From: Schaalia vaccimaxillae DSM 15804
GTDB taxonomy: Bacteria; Actinomycetota; Actinomycetes; Actinomycetales; Actinomycetaceae
Direction of reading: 5' to 3'
NCBI RefSeq assembly: GCF_000420425.1
Contig: NZ_ATUX01000010.1
Coordinates: 1-64,000 of the forward strand
Length of the DNA: 64,000 nucleotides
Numbering within the stretch: position 1 is the first letter of the stretch; the number at the start of each line of letters is the position of its first letter. A model generated the notes under the pieces. That model was not told where the DNA came from. It saw nothing but the letters and a program-made list of their open reading frames with translations, and did no database searches. The position numbers and the translations under genes were made by a program. Positions 43,494-53,176 of the stretch are shown here, in pieces.

Positions 43494-43570
43494 GGGCCTA
43501 TAGCTCAGTAGGTTAGAGCGCAGTCCTGATAAGACTGAGGTCGGTGGTTCGAGCCCACCTAGGCCCACCA
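43494..43570 (+). tRNA. tRNA-Ile (anticodon GAT)
   Basis: A 77-nt cloverleaf with encoded CCA. The acceptor stem is gggccta/taggccc, the anticodon arm cagtcctgataagactg with GAT, the T-arm ggtggttcgagcccacc. The position downstream of gyrA is standard for the group. Confidence 0.96.
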
Positions 43571-43604
43571 ATCCGTAGAACACGCAAGAAGCGGAGGTCA
43601 CGCC

Positions 43605-43739
43605 ATGAAGAAGTGGGTCGCAACCCTAGTTGCCGTCGGATCTGCCGTGGCCGTGGGCCTGGTGATCCGCCAAGTGGTGCAAGACCTGTCCGACAATGCG
43701 CAACTGTGGACGTCCATCACGGACAACCCTGAGGCCTAA
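43605..43739 (+). CDS. Small DLW-39-type membrane protein
   Basis: A 44-aa protein: MKKWVATLVAVGSAVAVGL begins with a single hydrophobic helix, and the tail holds NAQLWTSITD, close to the DLW...TD pattern of the actinobacterial DLW-39 family, which occurs between these two tRNAs. GGAGG lies 7 nt before the ATG. Function is not known. Confidence 0.75.
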   Translation: MKKWVATLVAVGSAVAVGLVIRQVVQDLSDNAQLWTSITDNPEA

Positions 43740-43748
43740 AAACCTCCT

Positions 43749-43824
43749 GGGGCTATGGCGCAATTGGTAGCGCACCTGCTTTGCAAGCAGGGGGTTACGG
43801 GTTCGAGTCCCGTTAGCTCCACCA
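43749..43824 (+). tRNA. tRNA-Ala (anticodon TGC), 3' end matched in the right island boundary
   Basis: A 76-nt tRNA with encoded CCA; acceptor ggggcta/tagctcc, anticodon loop ctttgcaag. The 3' end and the terminator after it recur at 56668-56721, marking this gene as the integration site of the island to its right. Confidence 0.95.
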
Positions 43825-43868
43825 AAACTTTCCCTAGGTTTTCCTAGGGAATTTTTGTTTGTGGGGGA
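43815..43868 (+). repeat. Left attachment repeat (attL)
   Basis: About 54 nt from the tRNA-Ala acceptor end through the terminator (agctccaccaaaactttccc onward) match the copy at 56668-56721 except for a few bases. Similarity weakens after it but continues loosely (atgg-c/t-tttagccg). The two copies enclose the foreign segment. Confidence 0.75.
43831..43860 (+). terminator. Terminator after tRNA-Ala
   Basis: tccctagg / cctaggga stem with a 4-nt loop followed by atttttgttt. Confidence 0.85.
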
Positions 43869-44239
43869 GTCTTATCGAATGGCGTTTAGCCGGTGGAGTG
43901 GCGTACTTTCTGTACTGCGAACCGCACCGAGGCAAAGCCAATCACATCAGCGTTGACGACCTCCTACCACGCCTCACCCGGCAAATGGGTTGAATGCCGC
44001 TGATGACATCGTCTTTGTCATCTACGATCAACTCGCTGATACCACCGTGCATCTGGGCGGTTCCCGCGTCAGATGGTGGTTTTGCGCGGATATGACCGGG
44101 CGCACGTTCACGCAAGGAACATGCGATCTCCTTAGCGGCGTGTGCTGGACTTGTTACGAGATTCATCTTTGCGATAAGCCACGTCCGGTGGGTAACCGTT
44201 CTCACGATGGCTAAGCAGCGTACCAGGTAGGATGAGAGC
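43869..44239. other. Left end of island, no intact gene
   Basis: A 371-nt stretch. A frame from about 43899 to 43989 translates to VAYFLYCEPHRGKANHISVD and a further dozen residues before a stop, which looks like the end of a broken gene, but I cannot name it. Frames 43990-44214 (+) and 43942-44325 (-) have no recognisable features. Confidence 0.4.
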
Positions 44240-44911
44240 ATGGAGGCCACCAAACGTACAACTGTACCTGCGCTTCGTGTGAGACAGTGGCTTGATGCCT
44301 GGGAGGACGTAAAGTTTGGCCCCAAAGCCCACCGACGGCGACCCTCAGAACATTTTTATGTCACATCGATAAAGGCGTCCCAGCTGCGCGCTCTTTGCGC
44401 CATCCATCGTCGCTCTTCGGAGCGTAGCGGTTCAAGAAAGTCCGATCTAGGCGTTCAGCGTCGGCATAATGAAGCTCGCAGCCGTGAGATAGCAGAGTTT
44501 GTTAGAAATGGGTTCCCTTGGTCCGCAATCTCGCAATCGGCGCGTAAATCTGGTGATTTTAATGACCTAAAAAAGCCTGGATGGCTGCCTACCGCGATCG
44601 TTGTCAATGTGTTGATATCTGAGGACGTACGCGAGGGTGGAGCAGTTGCTCCCGAGGACCTTGTGGAAGTAATCGACGATGGAGAGTCCGCGAGTCTGGT
44701 TTTTCCTGAAGGAATTTCGCCGACTTGGCGCCCCAAGAAAACCGCGCCCATTAGCGCTGCGCCGGAAGTGAAACAGTCGACGTTCGCGTTGCTGATGCGG
44801 GCGGAGAGTCTCCGCATTGAGTCGGATCGTCTGACCTCCCTTCGCGACGCGCTCCTCCCCGAACTGCTCTCCGGTCGCATGCGCGTCCGCGGCGAAGGAT
44901 GGGCGGCATGA
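44240..44911 (+). pseudogene. Chimeric remnant: DGQHR/DndB-like N-part fused to HsdS C-terminus
   Basis: A 223-aa frame. Residues 1-175 resemble the start of DGQHR/DndB-type proteins: VQRRHNEARSREIAEFVRNG, then PGWLPTAIVVNVLIS and a stretch just before where the DGQHR motif should come. That motif is missing. From about 195 the sequence is the typical end of a type I specificity subunit: IESDRLTSLRDALLPELLSG followed by RMRVRGE. The simplest reading is a deletion joining two genes and removing hsdM and most of hsdS. The frame stays open to the next gene, with an ATGA overlap. If made, the protein lacks both target-recognition domains. Confidence is moderate for the N-part and high for the C-part. 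Confidence 0.6.
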
Positions 44912-45636
44912 ATGTGCTGAATATCGACTGGGCGCTCGAGGAACTGGACAAGTTCATCAAGTTGTCCGAGATGCGAATCCAGGGAGAAGGTTTCTACTCG
45001 CTGCGAGTTACTGTCGCTGATAGTGAGACACTGACGAAACAATGGGAAGTCGTCGAGCGAATCCTCGATCGTGCTGATCAGGGCTGGCGCGACAAGCTGG
45101 TTCAGCCTGGTGACAGAGACAGCGAGTGGCTGCCGATGCGAATGGCTGCTATACGAGCCCGCGAAGCTCTCGCGAGAGACGAAGAGATCCGCAAGAACCT
45201 TGGCGACAATGCCCCGGAGTTGTCGGCTGCTAATCTGCATCCGTGGGTCTGGGGCGGTGCTTCGTCATTGTGGCAGTCAGGGCACTACCGCGCAGCAGTT
45301 GAGGGCACGATCCGCAAGCTGAATGCTGAGACGCAGAACAAGCTTGGTCGCCGTGATGTGAGCGAGACAGACCTATTCAACCAGGCGTTTAGCGAACAGC
45401 CCGCTGCTGCGAAGAATCCGCGTCTGCACCGTATGCCGGATGACGGCAGTAAGACCTTCAAGTCGGTGCAGCGTGGTGCTCGCATGTTGGCCGAGGGTGT
45501 GTTTGCTGGTATCCGTAACCCGCTTGCGCATGAGGCTGACCGGGAGATGCCAGAGCAGGAAGCGCTGGAGTACTTGGCGGCGCTCAGTGTGCTGGCGCGC
45601 TGGGTAGATGAATCGACGTTGGAGGTTGCATCGTGA
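44908..45636 (+). CDS. Ymh-type protein (TIGR02391-like)
   Basis: A 242-aa protein. Its C-terminal half has the TIGR02391 (Ymh) pattern: [33 protein letters not shown] and [20 protein letters not shown], the last being the strongest. The family often travels with type I restriction genes and resembles abortive-infection C-domains; its biochemical role is not established. The N-terminal 100 residues are helical ([19 protein letters not shown]). The ATG at 44908 has GAAGGA upstream and overlaps the preceding stop by 4 nt; it overlaps hsdR at the other end (GTGA). Confidence 0.75.
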   Translation: MNVLNIDWALEELDKFIKLSEMRIQGEGFYSLRVTVADSETLTKQWEVVERILDRADQGWRDKLVQPGDRDSEWLPMRMAAIRAREALARDEEIRKNLGDNAPELSAANLHPWVWGGASSLWQSGHYRAAVEGTIRKLNAETQNKLGRRDVSETDLFNQAFSEQPAAAKNPRLHRMPDDGSKTFKSVQRGARMLAEGVFAGIRNPLAHEADREMPEQEALEYLAALSVLARWVDESTLEVAS

Positions 45637-48600
45637 GCGCGTTCAACGAGAACACCGTCGAGCTGGCTGCGTTGGAGTACTTCGCGGAGCTGGGCTACCG
45701 CACCCTGCACGGTCCGGACATCGCTCCTGGCGAGCCGGGCGCGGAGCGGGACTCCTATGAGGAGGTGTTCCTCTGGGAGCGGCTGCGTGACGCGATCAGG
45801 CGTATCAATCCGGGGACTTCCCCTGCCCTCGTCGACGAAGCGATCAAGCGGGTGCGGCGCGCTGGGTCGCAGAGCCCGATCGATGAGAACTACCGGCTGC
45901 ACCAGCTCATCACCGAGGGCGTGCCTGTCGAGCATCGGGACGCCGACGGTGCGCTGCGCACGACCAGGTTGTGGCTGGTCGACTTCGAGCGGCCGGAGAG
46001 CAACGACTGGGTGGCGATCAACCAGTTCACGATCGTCGAGAATGGTAAGAACCGCCGGCCTGACGTGCTGGTGCTCGTCAATGCTATGCCGTTGGCGCTG
46101 CTGGAGTTGAAGAACCCGACTGCCGAGCATGCGACATTGAAGTCGGCGTGGAACCAGGTGCAGACGTATCGGCAGGACATCCCGTCCGTGTTCGTGCCGA
46201 ACGCCGTGACCGTGATCTCCGATGGTACGTCGGCGGCGATGAGTAGCTACGCTGGAGCGTTCGAACACTATGCGCCGTGGAAGACGATCGAGGGCCGCGA
46301 GGTCGTGAGCGACCGCCCGGCTCTTGAAGTGCTGATCAAGGGGGTGTTCGAGCCGAAGCGGTTCCTTGATCTGTTGCAGAACTTCATAGTTTTCAGCGAC
46401 GAAACCGTCACCGACAAGGCCACTGGGCAGCCGACGCGGGTGCTGGTGAAGCGTGTGGCGAAGTACCACCAGTACTGGGCGGTGAATGCGGCGGTCGAGT
46501 CGACGGTTCAGGCGTCCCGGCCTGATGGTGATCGTCGTGGTGGCGTGGTCTGGCACACCCAGGGGTCGGGCAAGAGCTTCGAAATGGTGTTCTACGCCGC
46601 GAAGATCATGCGCGATCCCCGGATGGCGAATCCGACGCTGGTGTTCATTACCGATCGCAACGACTTGGACGATCAGCTGTTCGGGGAGACGTTCGCCCCT
46701 GCTCGTATCCTTCCGGAGACCCCAGTACAGGCCGCGACTCGCACCGATCTGCGGACGAAGTTGAAGCGCGCGTCGGGCGGCATCGTCTTCACGACGCTGC
46801 AGAAGTTCGCCCCCGGTGAGGATGGCGATGCCAACCCAGTGCTGACCGACCGGCGCAACGTCGTCGTCGTGGCCGAAGAAGCGCATCGCAGCCAGTACGG
46901 CTTCGGAGAGACGCTGGATCGTCACGGACGCTTGCGCTCGGGCTTGGCGAAGCACATGCGCGACGCCCTGTCCGGTGCCACCTATCTCGGCTTCACCGGT
47001 ACACCGATCGAATCGAACGACAAGTCCACCCGCTCGGTGTTCGGTGACTACATCGACGTCTACGACCTCACTCGCGCGGTCGAGGACGGTGCGACCGTCA
47101 AGATCTTCTACGAATCGCGTCTGGCGAAGATCGATCTGTCCGACGACGACCTTGCAGCACTCGACGAGCTGGCAGACGAGATCACCGAGACCGTCGAAGA
47201 GGACGCGGCCACGGCAGCGAAGTCCCGCTGGTCGCGCTTGGAAGCCATCGTCGGCGCCGACTCGCGCCTCGACCTCATTGCCCGGGACATCGTCGAGCAC
47301 TGGGAGAAGCGGCGCGAGGCGCTGCTCGGTAAGGGCATGATCGTCACGATGAGCCGTCGCATCGCGGTGCGCCTCTACGAGAAGATCACAGCTCTCCGCC
47401 CCGACTGGCACTCAGACGATCCGGCCAAGGGCAAGATCAAGGTCGTCATGACCGGCTCGGCTGCCGACCCGGCCGAGTTCCAACCACACATCCACTCCAA
47501 GGACGTCCGCAAAGACCTCAAGCTCCGGGCGAAGAACCCCGACGACGAGCTCGAACTCGTCATCGTCCGAGACATGTGGCTGACCGGCTTCGATGCGCCC
47601 AGCATGCACACGATGTACGTCGACAAGACCATGCAGGGTGCAGGGCTGATGCAGGCCATCGCCCGCGTCAACCGCACCTTCAGAGACAAGCCCGGCGGCC
47701 TCATTGTCGACTATATCGGCGTGTTCTCCAACCTGCAGGCGGCGCTCCAGGAGTACTCACCCTCCGACCGCGACCAGGCAGGCGTCCCCATCGACGAGAT
47801 GGTCGCCGCCATGCTGGAGAAGCACGACATCATCCGGGGACTACTGCACGGCGTCGACTACGACTCCTCGCCGTCACTCACCGCCTCCCAGCGCTTGGCG
47901 GAGTACGCCAAGGTGCTCGACTTCGTCATGGCCGACCCTGACCGCACGAAGCGCTTCAACGACCAGGTGCTCGCGTTGGCCAAGGCATTCGCGCTGGCTG
48001 GAGCGCGTGACGAGGCTGCGGCGATCCGCAACGACGTGCGCCTATTTACCGACGTGCGTGCAGCCATTCTCAAGATCCAGAACCCCGACTCGGGGCGTGG
48101 CGGATCCGGGGTGGTCGAGATCGACACCGCGCTCGGGCAGCTGCTCAACGAGGCCGTCGCCGCCGACCAGGTCGTCGACATCTACAAGCTCGCCGGCGTC
48201 GAGACGCCAGAGCTGTCGATCCTCAGCGACGAGTTCCTCGACTCCCTCGCGGAGAAGGACAAGCCGAACCTGCAGATGGGGCTGCTGCGGCGCCTGCTCA
48301 ACGACCAGATCCGCACCGTGCAGCGCACCAACCTTGTGCAGGCACGGAAGTTCTCCGAACTGCTCGACGAGGCGATCAACCGGTACACGAACCGGTCGCT
48401 GACGACGGCGGAGATCATCGCGGAGCTGCTGAAGCTCGCCAAGCAGATGCGCGACGACCAGAAGCGCCATGATGCGCTCGGGCTTCGCGAGGACGAGGTC
48501 GCGTTCTACGACGCCATCGTCCAGAACGACGCAGCCGTGCTCGAGCTTGGCGACGAGGTACTCAAGGAAATCGCGCAGAAGCTCGTCAAGGCTGTTCGCG

Positions 48601-48767
48601 AGTCCGCCACCATCGACTGGAACCTCAAGGACTCTGTGCGCGCCACCATGCGCACCAAAGTGCGGCGGCTGCTGGCACGCTACGACTACCCGCCTGACGC
48701 CGAAGCGAAAGCCATTGAACTGGTGCTCGAGCAGGCCGAGCTGTTTGCTAAGGGAGAGGCCGACTGA
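45633..48767 (+). CDS. hsdR: Type I restriction enzyme R subunit (HsdR)
   Basis: A 1044-aa motor/nuclease subunit, normal length. The N-terminal nuclease region has [20 protein letters not shown] (Asp and ELK of PD-(D/E)xK). The SF2 motor follows: Walker [20 protein letters not shown], motif [16 protein letters not shown] (AEEAH in place of DEAH), motif [16 protein letters not shown], and motif [20 protein letters not shown] helical C-terminal domain ends the protein. HsdR needs an HsdM2-HsdS complex for restriction, yet no hsdM is present here and hsdS is reduced to a tail. It overlaps its two neighbours and is co-transcribed. Base composition is G+C-richer than the origin genes. Confidence 0.93.
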   Translation: MSAFNENTVELAALEYFAELGYRTLHGPDIAPGEPGAERDSYEEVFLWERLRDAIRRINPGTSPALVDEAIKRVRRAGSQSPIDENYRLHQLITEGVPVEHRDADGALRTTRLWLVDFERPESNDWVAINQFTIVENGKNRRPDVLVLVNAMPLALLELKNPTAEHATLKSAWNQVQTYRQDIPSVFVPNAVTVISDGTSAAMSSYAGAFEHYAPWKTIEGREVVSDRPALEVLIKGVFEPKRFLDLLQNFIVFSDETVTDKATGQPTRVLVKRVAKYHQYWAVNAAVESTVQASRPDGDRRGGVVWHTQGSGKSFEMVFYAAKIMRDPRMANPTLVFITDRNDLDDQLFGETFAPARILPETPVQAATRTDLRTKLKRASGGIVFTTLQKFAPGEDGDANPVLTDRRNVVVVAEEAHRSQYGFGETLDRHGRLRSGLAKHMRDALSGATYLGFTGTPIESNDKSTRSVFGDYIDVYDLTRAVEDGATVKIFYESRLAKIDLSDDDLAALDELADEITETVEEDAATAAKSRWSRLEAIVGADSRLDLIARDIVEHWEKRREALLGKGMIVTMSRRIAVRLYEKITALRPDWHSDDPAKGKIKVVMTGSAADPAEFQPHIHSKDVRKDLKLRAKNPDDELELVIVRDMWLTGFDAPSMHTMYVDKTMQGAGLMQAIARVNRTFRDKPGGLIVDYIGVFSNLQAALQEYSPSDRDQAGVPIDEMVAAMLEKHDIIRGLLHGVDYDSSPSLTASQRLAEYAKVLDFVMADPDRTKRFNDQVLALAKAFALAGARDEAAAIRNDVRLFTDVRAAILKIQNPDSGRGGSGVVEIDTALGQLLNEAVAADQVVDIYKLAGVETPELSILSDEFLDSLAEKDKPNLQMGLLRRLLNDQIRTVQRTNLVQARKFSELLDEAINRYTNRSLTTAEIIAELLKLAKQMRDDQKRHDALGLREDEVAFYDAIVQNDAAVLELGDEVLKEIAQKLVKAVRESATIDWNLKDSVRATMRTKVRRLLARYDYPPDAEAKAIELVLEQAELFAKGEAD

Positions 48768-50173
48768 TGCCTGAGCTCGACACGACCCGCGCGCCGCGAG
48801 GCGTTCTGGCAGCTCAGGCGCTTGTGGCAGCCGTCGCAGAGCAAGGTGACCTGGCCGAGCGTCACTACCTTGAGCTGAAGAGCACGCTTGATCTATCGAC
48901 GAAGAAGGACAAGGAGAAGATCGCCAAGTTCATCCTCGGCGCTGCTAACCGTATGCCAGACGTGGCAGCTACGGCCTTCGAGGGGTACGGCGTCATGATC
49001 ATCGGTGTGGCGCAGGGCGCTATCACCGGCATCCCGCCTGTCGAGATGATGGAGATCTCGAAGGTGATCCAGAAGTATGTCGGCGCCGCCGGCCCTCGCT
49101 GGGACATCGTGTGGGTGCCGGTAGAAGGGTCGACAAACCAAGTGCTCGTGATCATCGTGGATCCGCCGAAGCTTGGACAGGCGCCCTTCCCTTGCCGCGC
49201 GACTGGTGACTCGCTCACAGACGGGCGCATCTACATACGCGCTGACGGTGCGACACGAGAAGCAAACTCCGAAGAGCTCGATCTTCTGATTCAGCGTGGC
49301 TCGGCAGGAGCGCAGGTTGAAGTCGACTTCGCAGTTGAGATACTCGGTGAGGTTGCGTCCGTAGCCGTCGACAAGGAAAGCACCGTCGACGAGTACTTGA
49401 GCAGGATGCGTGCGCGCCTCATCGATGCGATGCCGAGGCCTGAACCGCAAGCGACGGATGCGGGTTCTCGGAGAGCTGGTCTCGCTGGACTATCTGCCTA
49501 CAGGGCCGCCATCGATGGCTTGTCGCCAGTAGTGAGTGCCCTGATGGAGCCTGAGCAACGTTCCGAGGAGGAGTACCTCGAATCGATCGACCGTTGGGAG
49601 TCGAGGTTCCGCGCAGCATGGACAGCGGCGCTCCCCAAGATCGCAGCAAGCCAGCTTCGCCCGGCCATCGTCAGGATTACGAACCGGACGACGACGTTTT
49701 TCCACGATGTCGAGGTGAAGCTTCATCTCGAAGGAGACATCTTTGCGTTCGACTACAGCGAACCAGAGTGGGCGGACGACTTCTCTGACCTTGAGCTGCC
49801 GCATCCGCCGCGCGAATGGGGGCCGAGGCAGCGCTCACTTGGCATCCCGAACTACGCGAACATGGGCCAGTTCTACACGCCGAGCGCGACCCAGTACATC
49901 CCGCCCTCGATCAGCTACAAGAACGGCGGCTCGGTCGACCTCAACCTGGATGTGGGCGAGCTAAGGCCGCGCGGAACGTATGAGTCCGAAGACGAGGAGA
50001 TCGTGCTGGTCGTCGCCGATCGTTCGCTTACGTCGATTCGCGGTACATGGGAGCTCACCGCTCGCGACCACCACGATGTTTACACAGGAGGGATCGACGT
50101 GGCCGTGGCGGGGAATCGCGACTTGACGGCTGTCGCACGTCAGATCCTGGCTCTGGAGGAGGCTGTCGAGTGA
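48767..50173 (+). CDS. AlbA_2/Schlafen-domain protein
   Basis: A 468-aa protein. The N-terminal 170 residues have the AlbA_2 (Schlafen) pattern: HYLELKSTLDLSTKKDKEKI followed by AKFILGAANR, GYGVMIIGVAQGAITGI, and RIYIRADGATREANSEELD. Such domains bind nucleic acids and some cut RNA. After it come a helical part (STVDEYLSRMRARLIDAM) and a C-terminal beta-rich part (PAIVRITNRTTTFFHDVEVK) that I do not recognise. The TGATG overlap with hsdR means it is translated with it; the helicase gene follows after 79 nt. An effector or sensor role in defence is plausible but unproven. Confidence 0.75.
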   Translation: MPELDTTRAPRGVLAAQALVAAVAEQGDLAERHYLELKSTLDLSTKKDKEKIAKFILGAANRMPDVAATAFEGYGVMIIGVAQGAITGIPPVEMMEISKVIQKYVGAAGPRWDIVWVPVEGSTNQVLVIIVDPPKLGQAPFPCRATGDSLTDGRIYIRADGATREANSEELDLLIQRGSAGAQVEVDFAVEILGEVASVAVDKESTVDEYLSRMRARLIDAMPRPEPQATDAGSRRAGLAGLSAYRAAIDGLSPVVSALMEPEQRSEEEYLESIDRWESRFRAAWTAALPKIAASQLRPAIVRITNRTTTFFHDVEVKLHLEGDIFAFDYSEPEWADDFSDLELPHPPREWGPRQRSLGIPNYANMGQFYTPSATQYIPPSISYKNGGSVDLNLDVGELRPRGTYESEDEEIVLVVADRSLTSIRGTWELTARDHHDVYTGGIDVAVAGNRDLTAVARQILALEEAVE

Positions 50174-50252
50174 GGTCACGCTCCGTTCACTGGAAGCGAT
50201 CGCGATCGCTCAACACGCCAGCGACGCACTCCCAGTCAGAAGGTCGTTCGGT

Positions 50253-53024
50253 ATGGCAACGGTAGAGCAGCAGGTTCTGGACTCGGGCAACGCGATCGAC
50301 CAGAACATCTCGGTGATCACGACCGACCGCGGGTTCCTGTCACAGAACCTGCTGCAATACCTGCGCCATCTCGTCGAGGGCCTGGTCGTCTATGCGCACG
50401 TTCCAGATCGGTCGGTCACGTACAACTACGAGACGCAGTTCTATGCCGCGCGGGACGCAGTGAACGGCGATGCCCGTTATCGCCTGCTGACGCGCTTCCA
50501 CAATCTGCTTCAGATCAGCGTCTCGCACTACACCCTCGACCGGGATCCCTCTGAGCGCCTGATGCTCAAGTACTACGAGTACCTGCTACGCACGCGTGAC
50601 CTCGCGAAGCAGCACCTTGGCCTGGACATCCTCCGGAATCTCGAGCAGTTCCCGCTTCATGAGGATCCGGCGCTTCGTGCGTACTACGAGAAAATTGCTG
50701 GTCGCATCGAGGCATCAAAGCACGACCTGCTGACTGGCAAGACGGAGCGCTACTACATCAACAGCTCTCGCCCGTTCTTCGTCGGCGGCCGAATCTACTA
50801 CGAGGTCACCTTTAACCTCGCTCACAACCGGACGAGCAAGTTCGACCGGATCATCGGCTTCACCGACATAGACGTGAGCGACTACTATGCCGCGAAACTC
50901 GAGCTCGCGAACGACTCGATCGACGTACTTGGTCAGACGATGCCGATCATCATCGTGCGCGACTGGTCGGTGTCGATCCGTCCGTGCGAGTTCGACAACT
51001 TCGCTCGACTCCTCGGCCAGCAGACCAAGGTACAGTCAGGTCACGTCGAGTACCGCAACCTGATGCAGTACCTAACGCTGACACGTCACAGTCTGCTCGA
51101 CCTCATTGACTCGTCAGACGCGGTGTACAACCAGGTGAAGACCTGGGCCCTCGCCAACGCTCAGCAGACGCCGATGATCTTCCCTGCACTGGACGCGGCG
51201 AGGGCTATCATGCAGCGGAACCTTCCAGGCACCCGACTCCTGCGCTACCTGATGCTCCGGATGAACAACCAGATCCTGAAGGCGCAGTACGACGTTGATC
51301 AGTGTAGGTGGCTCTCCTTGCTGAATGTCTCGAGTGGGTGCCGGCCGTTCGACACCATGCCGTTCTGTACGTCGCCCCGGAAGCACAACCCGAGGTTTGC
51401 TGACCTTGCGGCGAGCATCGATTCCTCGACCAGGAAGCATGAGCTACTTGCGCGACGGGTACGCGTCAACGTTGAGCAGCACGGCGTGATCTACACACCG
51501 GAAGGCGACCTTGAAGACCTCGGGGACATCGACGACCTGATCAGGTGCTACAACGCCGCTCTCCCGCCGACGCTACGGCACGCCCCACGCAAACTCCAGC
51601 GCGCCAACGGCCACGTTTTCATCACGGGGTATGAGGACGGGACGGTAGAGATCATCGAGCAGCTCCAGAAGATCGCCTCGAGTGGCATCGATGACTATGC
51701 GGACGATGTCGCCGCATGGCTCGACGAGAACGCGAAGCTTCCGGACGGTGATCCGCAGAAGGTTGACGATGAGATCAAGGCTGATGCCCTGCGGAAGCTC
51801 TTCGCCCACTCGAAGGTGGCCCTCATCTACGGAGCTGCAGGCACCGGCAAGTCCACGATGGTCAACCACATCGCGAACTACTTCGAGAGTGAGCGGAAGC
51901 TCTTCTTGGCACACACCAACCCGGCCGTCGACAACCTGAAGCGCCGCGTCGACGCTCCCAACGCACACTTCAGCACGATCTCGAAGCATGTGCGGGGTAA
52001 CCGGGACACATCGGGTCGTTTCGATGTCGTAGTCATCGATGAATGCAGTACGGTCAGCAACGCTGCGTTCCTCGAGGTGCTCGCCAACACCGATTTCGAT
52101 CTGCTGGTGCTTGTCGGTGATGTCTACCAGATCGAGTCCATCGAGTTCGGGAACTGGTTTGGCACAATTCGCTCGTACATCCCGCCAGAGTCAGTGCATG
52201 AACTGACACAGCCGTTCCGCACGACCGACGAGGCGCTCCTGACCCTCTGGGATCGCGTGCGCGACCTTGACGACCGGATCGAAGAATCGCTGTCGAAGAA
52301 TGAGTACTCCAAGGAACTGGGGGAGTCGCTCTTCACGCGGCACGGTGCAGACGAGATCGTGCTCTGCCTCAACTACGACGGCTTGTACGGGATCAATAAC
52401 GTCAACCGCTTCCTTCAGGCAAGCAACCCGAACCCGGCCTACCTCTGGGGTGAAGCTGTCTACAAGGTTGGCGATCCGGTGCTCTTCAATGAGACGGATC
52501 GCTTCCGTCCGCTGATCTTCAACAACATGAAGGGCAATATTGTCGGGATCAGCCAGGTGTCCGGGAAGATCACCTTCGACGTCGACCTTGGGCTCGGACG
52601 CGACGTGACAGCGATGGAGGCGAGGCTCTCGAACCTCCGCGTCGTCGGAGGCTCCGTGGTTCAGTTCGACGTCATCGAGCGCCCAGACACGGACGAGGAC
52701 GATGACTCGACGACGACCATCGTGCCATTCCAGATTGCCTACGCGGTCTCGATCCACAAGGCACAGGGTCTCGAGTTTGACTCGGTGAAAGTCGTCATCA
52801 CGGAAGCCAACGAAGAGAACATCTCGCACAGCATCTTTTACACAGCGATTACGCGGGCTCGGAAGCACCTCGAGGTCTACTGGACGCCGGATACTCAGAA
52901 TCGGATCCTTAGCCGACTGGAAGTTCGCGAGAACAAGAAAGGCGAGAACCTGCTTCGGCAGCGTCGCGGAGTGGTTCCCGTCGCCAACGTGCCCAGGCGA
53001 CAGAAGGCGCGTCAAAGACCGTAA
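50253..53024 (+). CDS. Large SF1 helicase with an unrecognised N-terminal region
   Basis: A 923-aa protein. The motor occupies about residues 515-880: Walker A VALIYGAAGTGKSTMVNHI, motif II FDVVVIDECSTVSNAAFL, motif III LVLVGDVYQIESIEFG, and UvrD/RecD-type C-terminal motifs VSIHKAQGLEFDSVKVVI and YTAITRARKHLEVYW. It thus belongs to the SF1 (UvrD/RecD/Pif1) group. The first 500 residues (for example YINSSRPFFVGGRIYYEVTF and RDWSVSIRPCEFDNFARLL) match nothing I know and may form a recognition module. AGAAGGTCG precedes the ATG. It closes the hsdR-AlbA_2-helicase run. Confidence 0.8.
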   Translation: MATVEQQVLDSGNAIDQNISVITTDRGFLSQNLLQYLRHLVEGLVVYAHVPDRSVTYNYETQFYAARDAVNGDARYRLLTRFHNLLQISVSHYTLDRDPSERLMLKYYEYLLRTRDLAKQHLGLDILRNLEQFPLHEDPALRAYYEKIAGRIEASKHDLLTGKTERYYINSSRPFFVGGRIYYEVTFNLAHNRTSKFDRIIGFTDIDVSDYYAAKLELANDSIDVLGQTMPIIIVRDWSVSIRPCEFDNFARLLGQQTKVQSGHVEYRNLMQYLTLTRHSLLDLIDSSDAVYNQVKTWALANAQQTPMIFPALDAARAIMQRNLPGTRLLRYLMLRMNNQILKAQYDVDQCRWLSLLNVSSGCRPFDTMPFCTSPRKHNPRFADLAASIDSSTRKHELLARRVRVNVEQHGVIYTPEGDLEDLGDIDDLIRCYNAALPPTLRHAPRKLQRANGHVFITGYEDGTVEIIEQLQKIASSGIDDYADDVAAWLDENAKLPDGDPQKVDDEIKADALRKLFAHSKVALIYGAAGTGKSTMVNHIANYFESERKLFLAHTNPAVDNLKRRVDAPNAHFSTISKHVRGNRDTSGRFDVVVIDECSTVSNAAFLEVLANTDFDLLVLVGDVYQIESIEFGNWFGTIRSYIPPESVHELTQPFRTTDEALLTLWDRVRDLDDRIEESLSKNEYSKELGESLFTRHGADEIVLCLNYDGLYGINNVNRFLQASNPNPAYLWGEAVYKVGDPVLFNETDRFRPLIFNNMKGNIVGISQVSGKITFDVDLGLGRDVTAMEARLSNLRVVGGSVVQFDVIERPDTDEDDDSTTTIVPFQIAYAVSIHKAQGLEFDSVKVVITEANEENISHSIFYTAITRARKHLEVYWTPDTQNRILSRLEVRENKKGENLLRQRRGVVPVANVPRRQKARQRP

Positions 53025-53041
53025 CTGCCTGGGGCGGGTCG

Positions 53042-53176
53042 CTGCTGGGAGTCGCGCTTCTCCGCGCTTTACCTGCGGGCGGGGTGTCGATCACTCGTGA
53101 GCAGGCTCGAACGAGGTTCCGGGTACTTGGGATGCGGCCGGATGAGGACGTCGTGCTGGGAAACGACGCCGTGTGA
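53042..53176 (+). pseudogene. Gene fragment related to the frame at 53681-54242
   Basis: An in-frame 44-residue stretch reads ITREQARTRFRVLGMRPDED near its end. It resembles VTVEQVRAKCRALGMRPDDV of the broken gene 1 kb downstream, so it is probably a leftover copy. It has no good start. From here to 53680 I see no intact gene. Confidence 0.4.

Noticed and set aside
45285-47411. 708-aa open frame on the minus strand
   Set aside because: Antisense to hsdR; composition rich in Arg/His/Asp with no domain, a usual by-product of high G+C.
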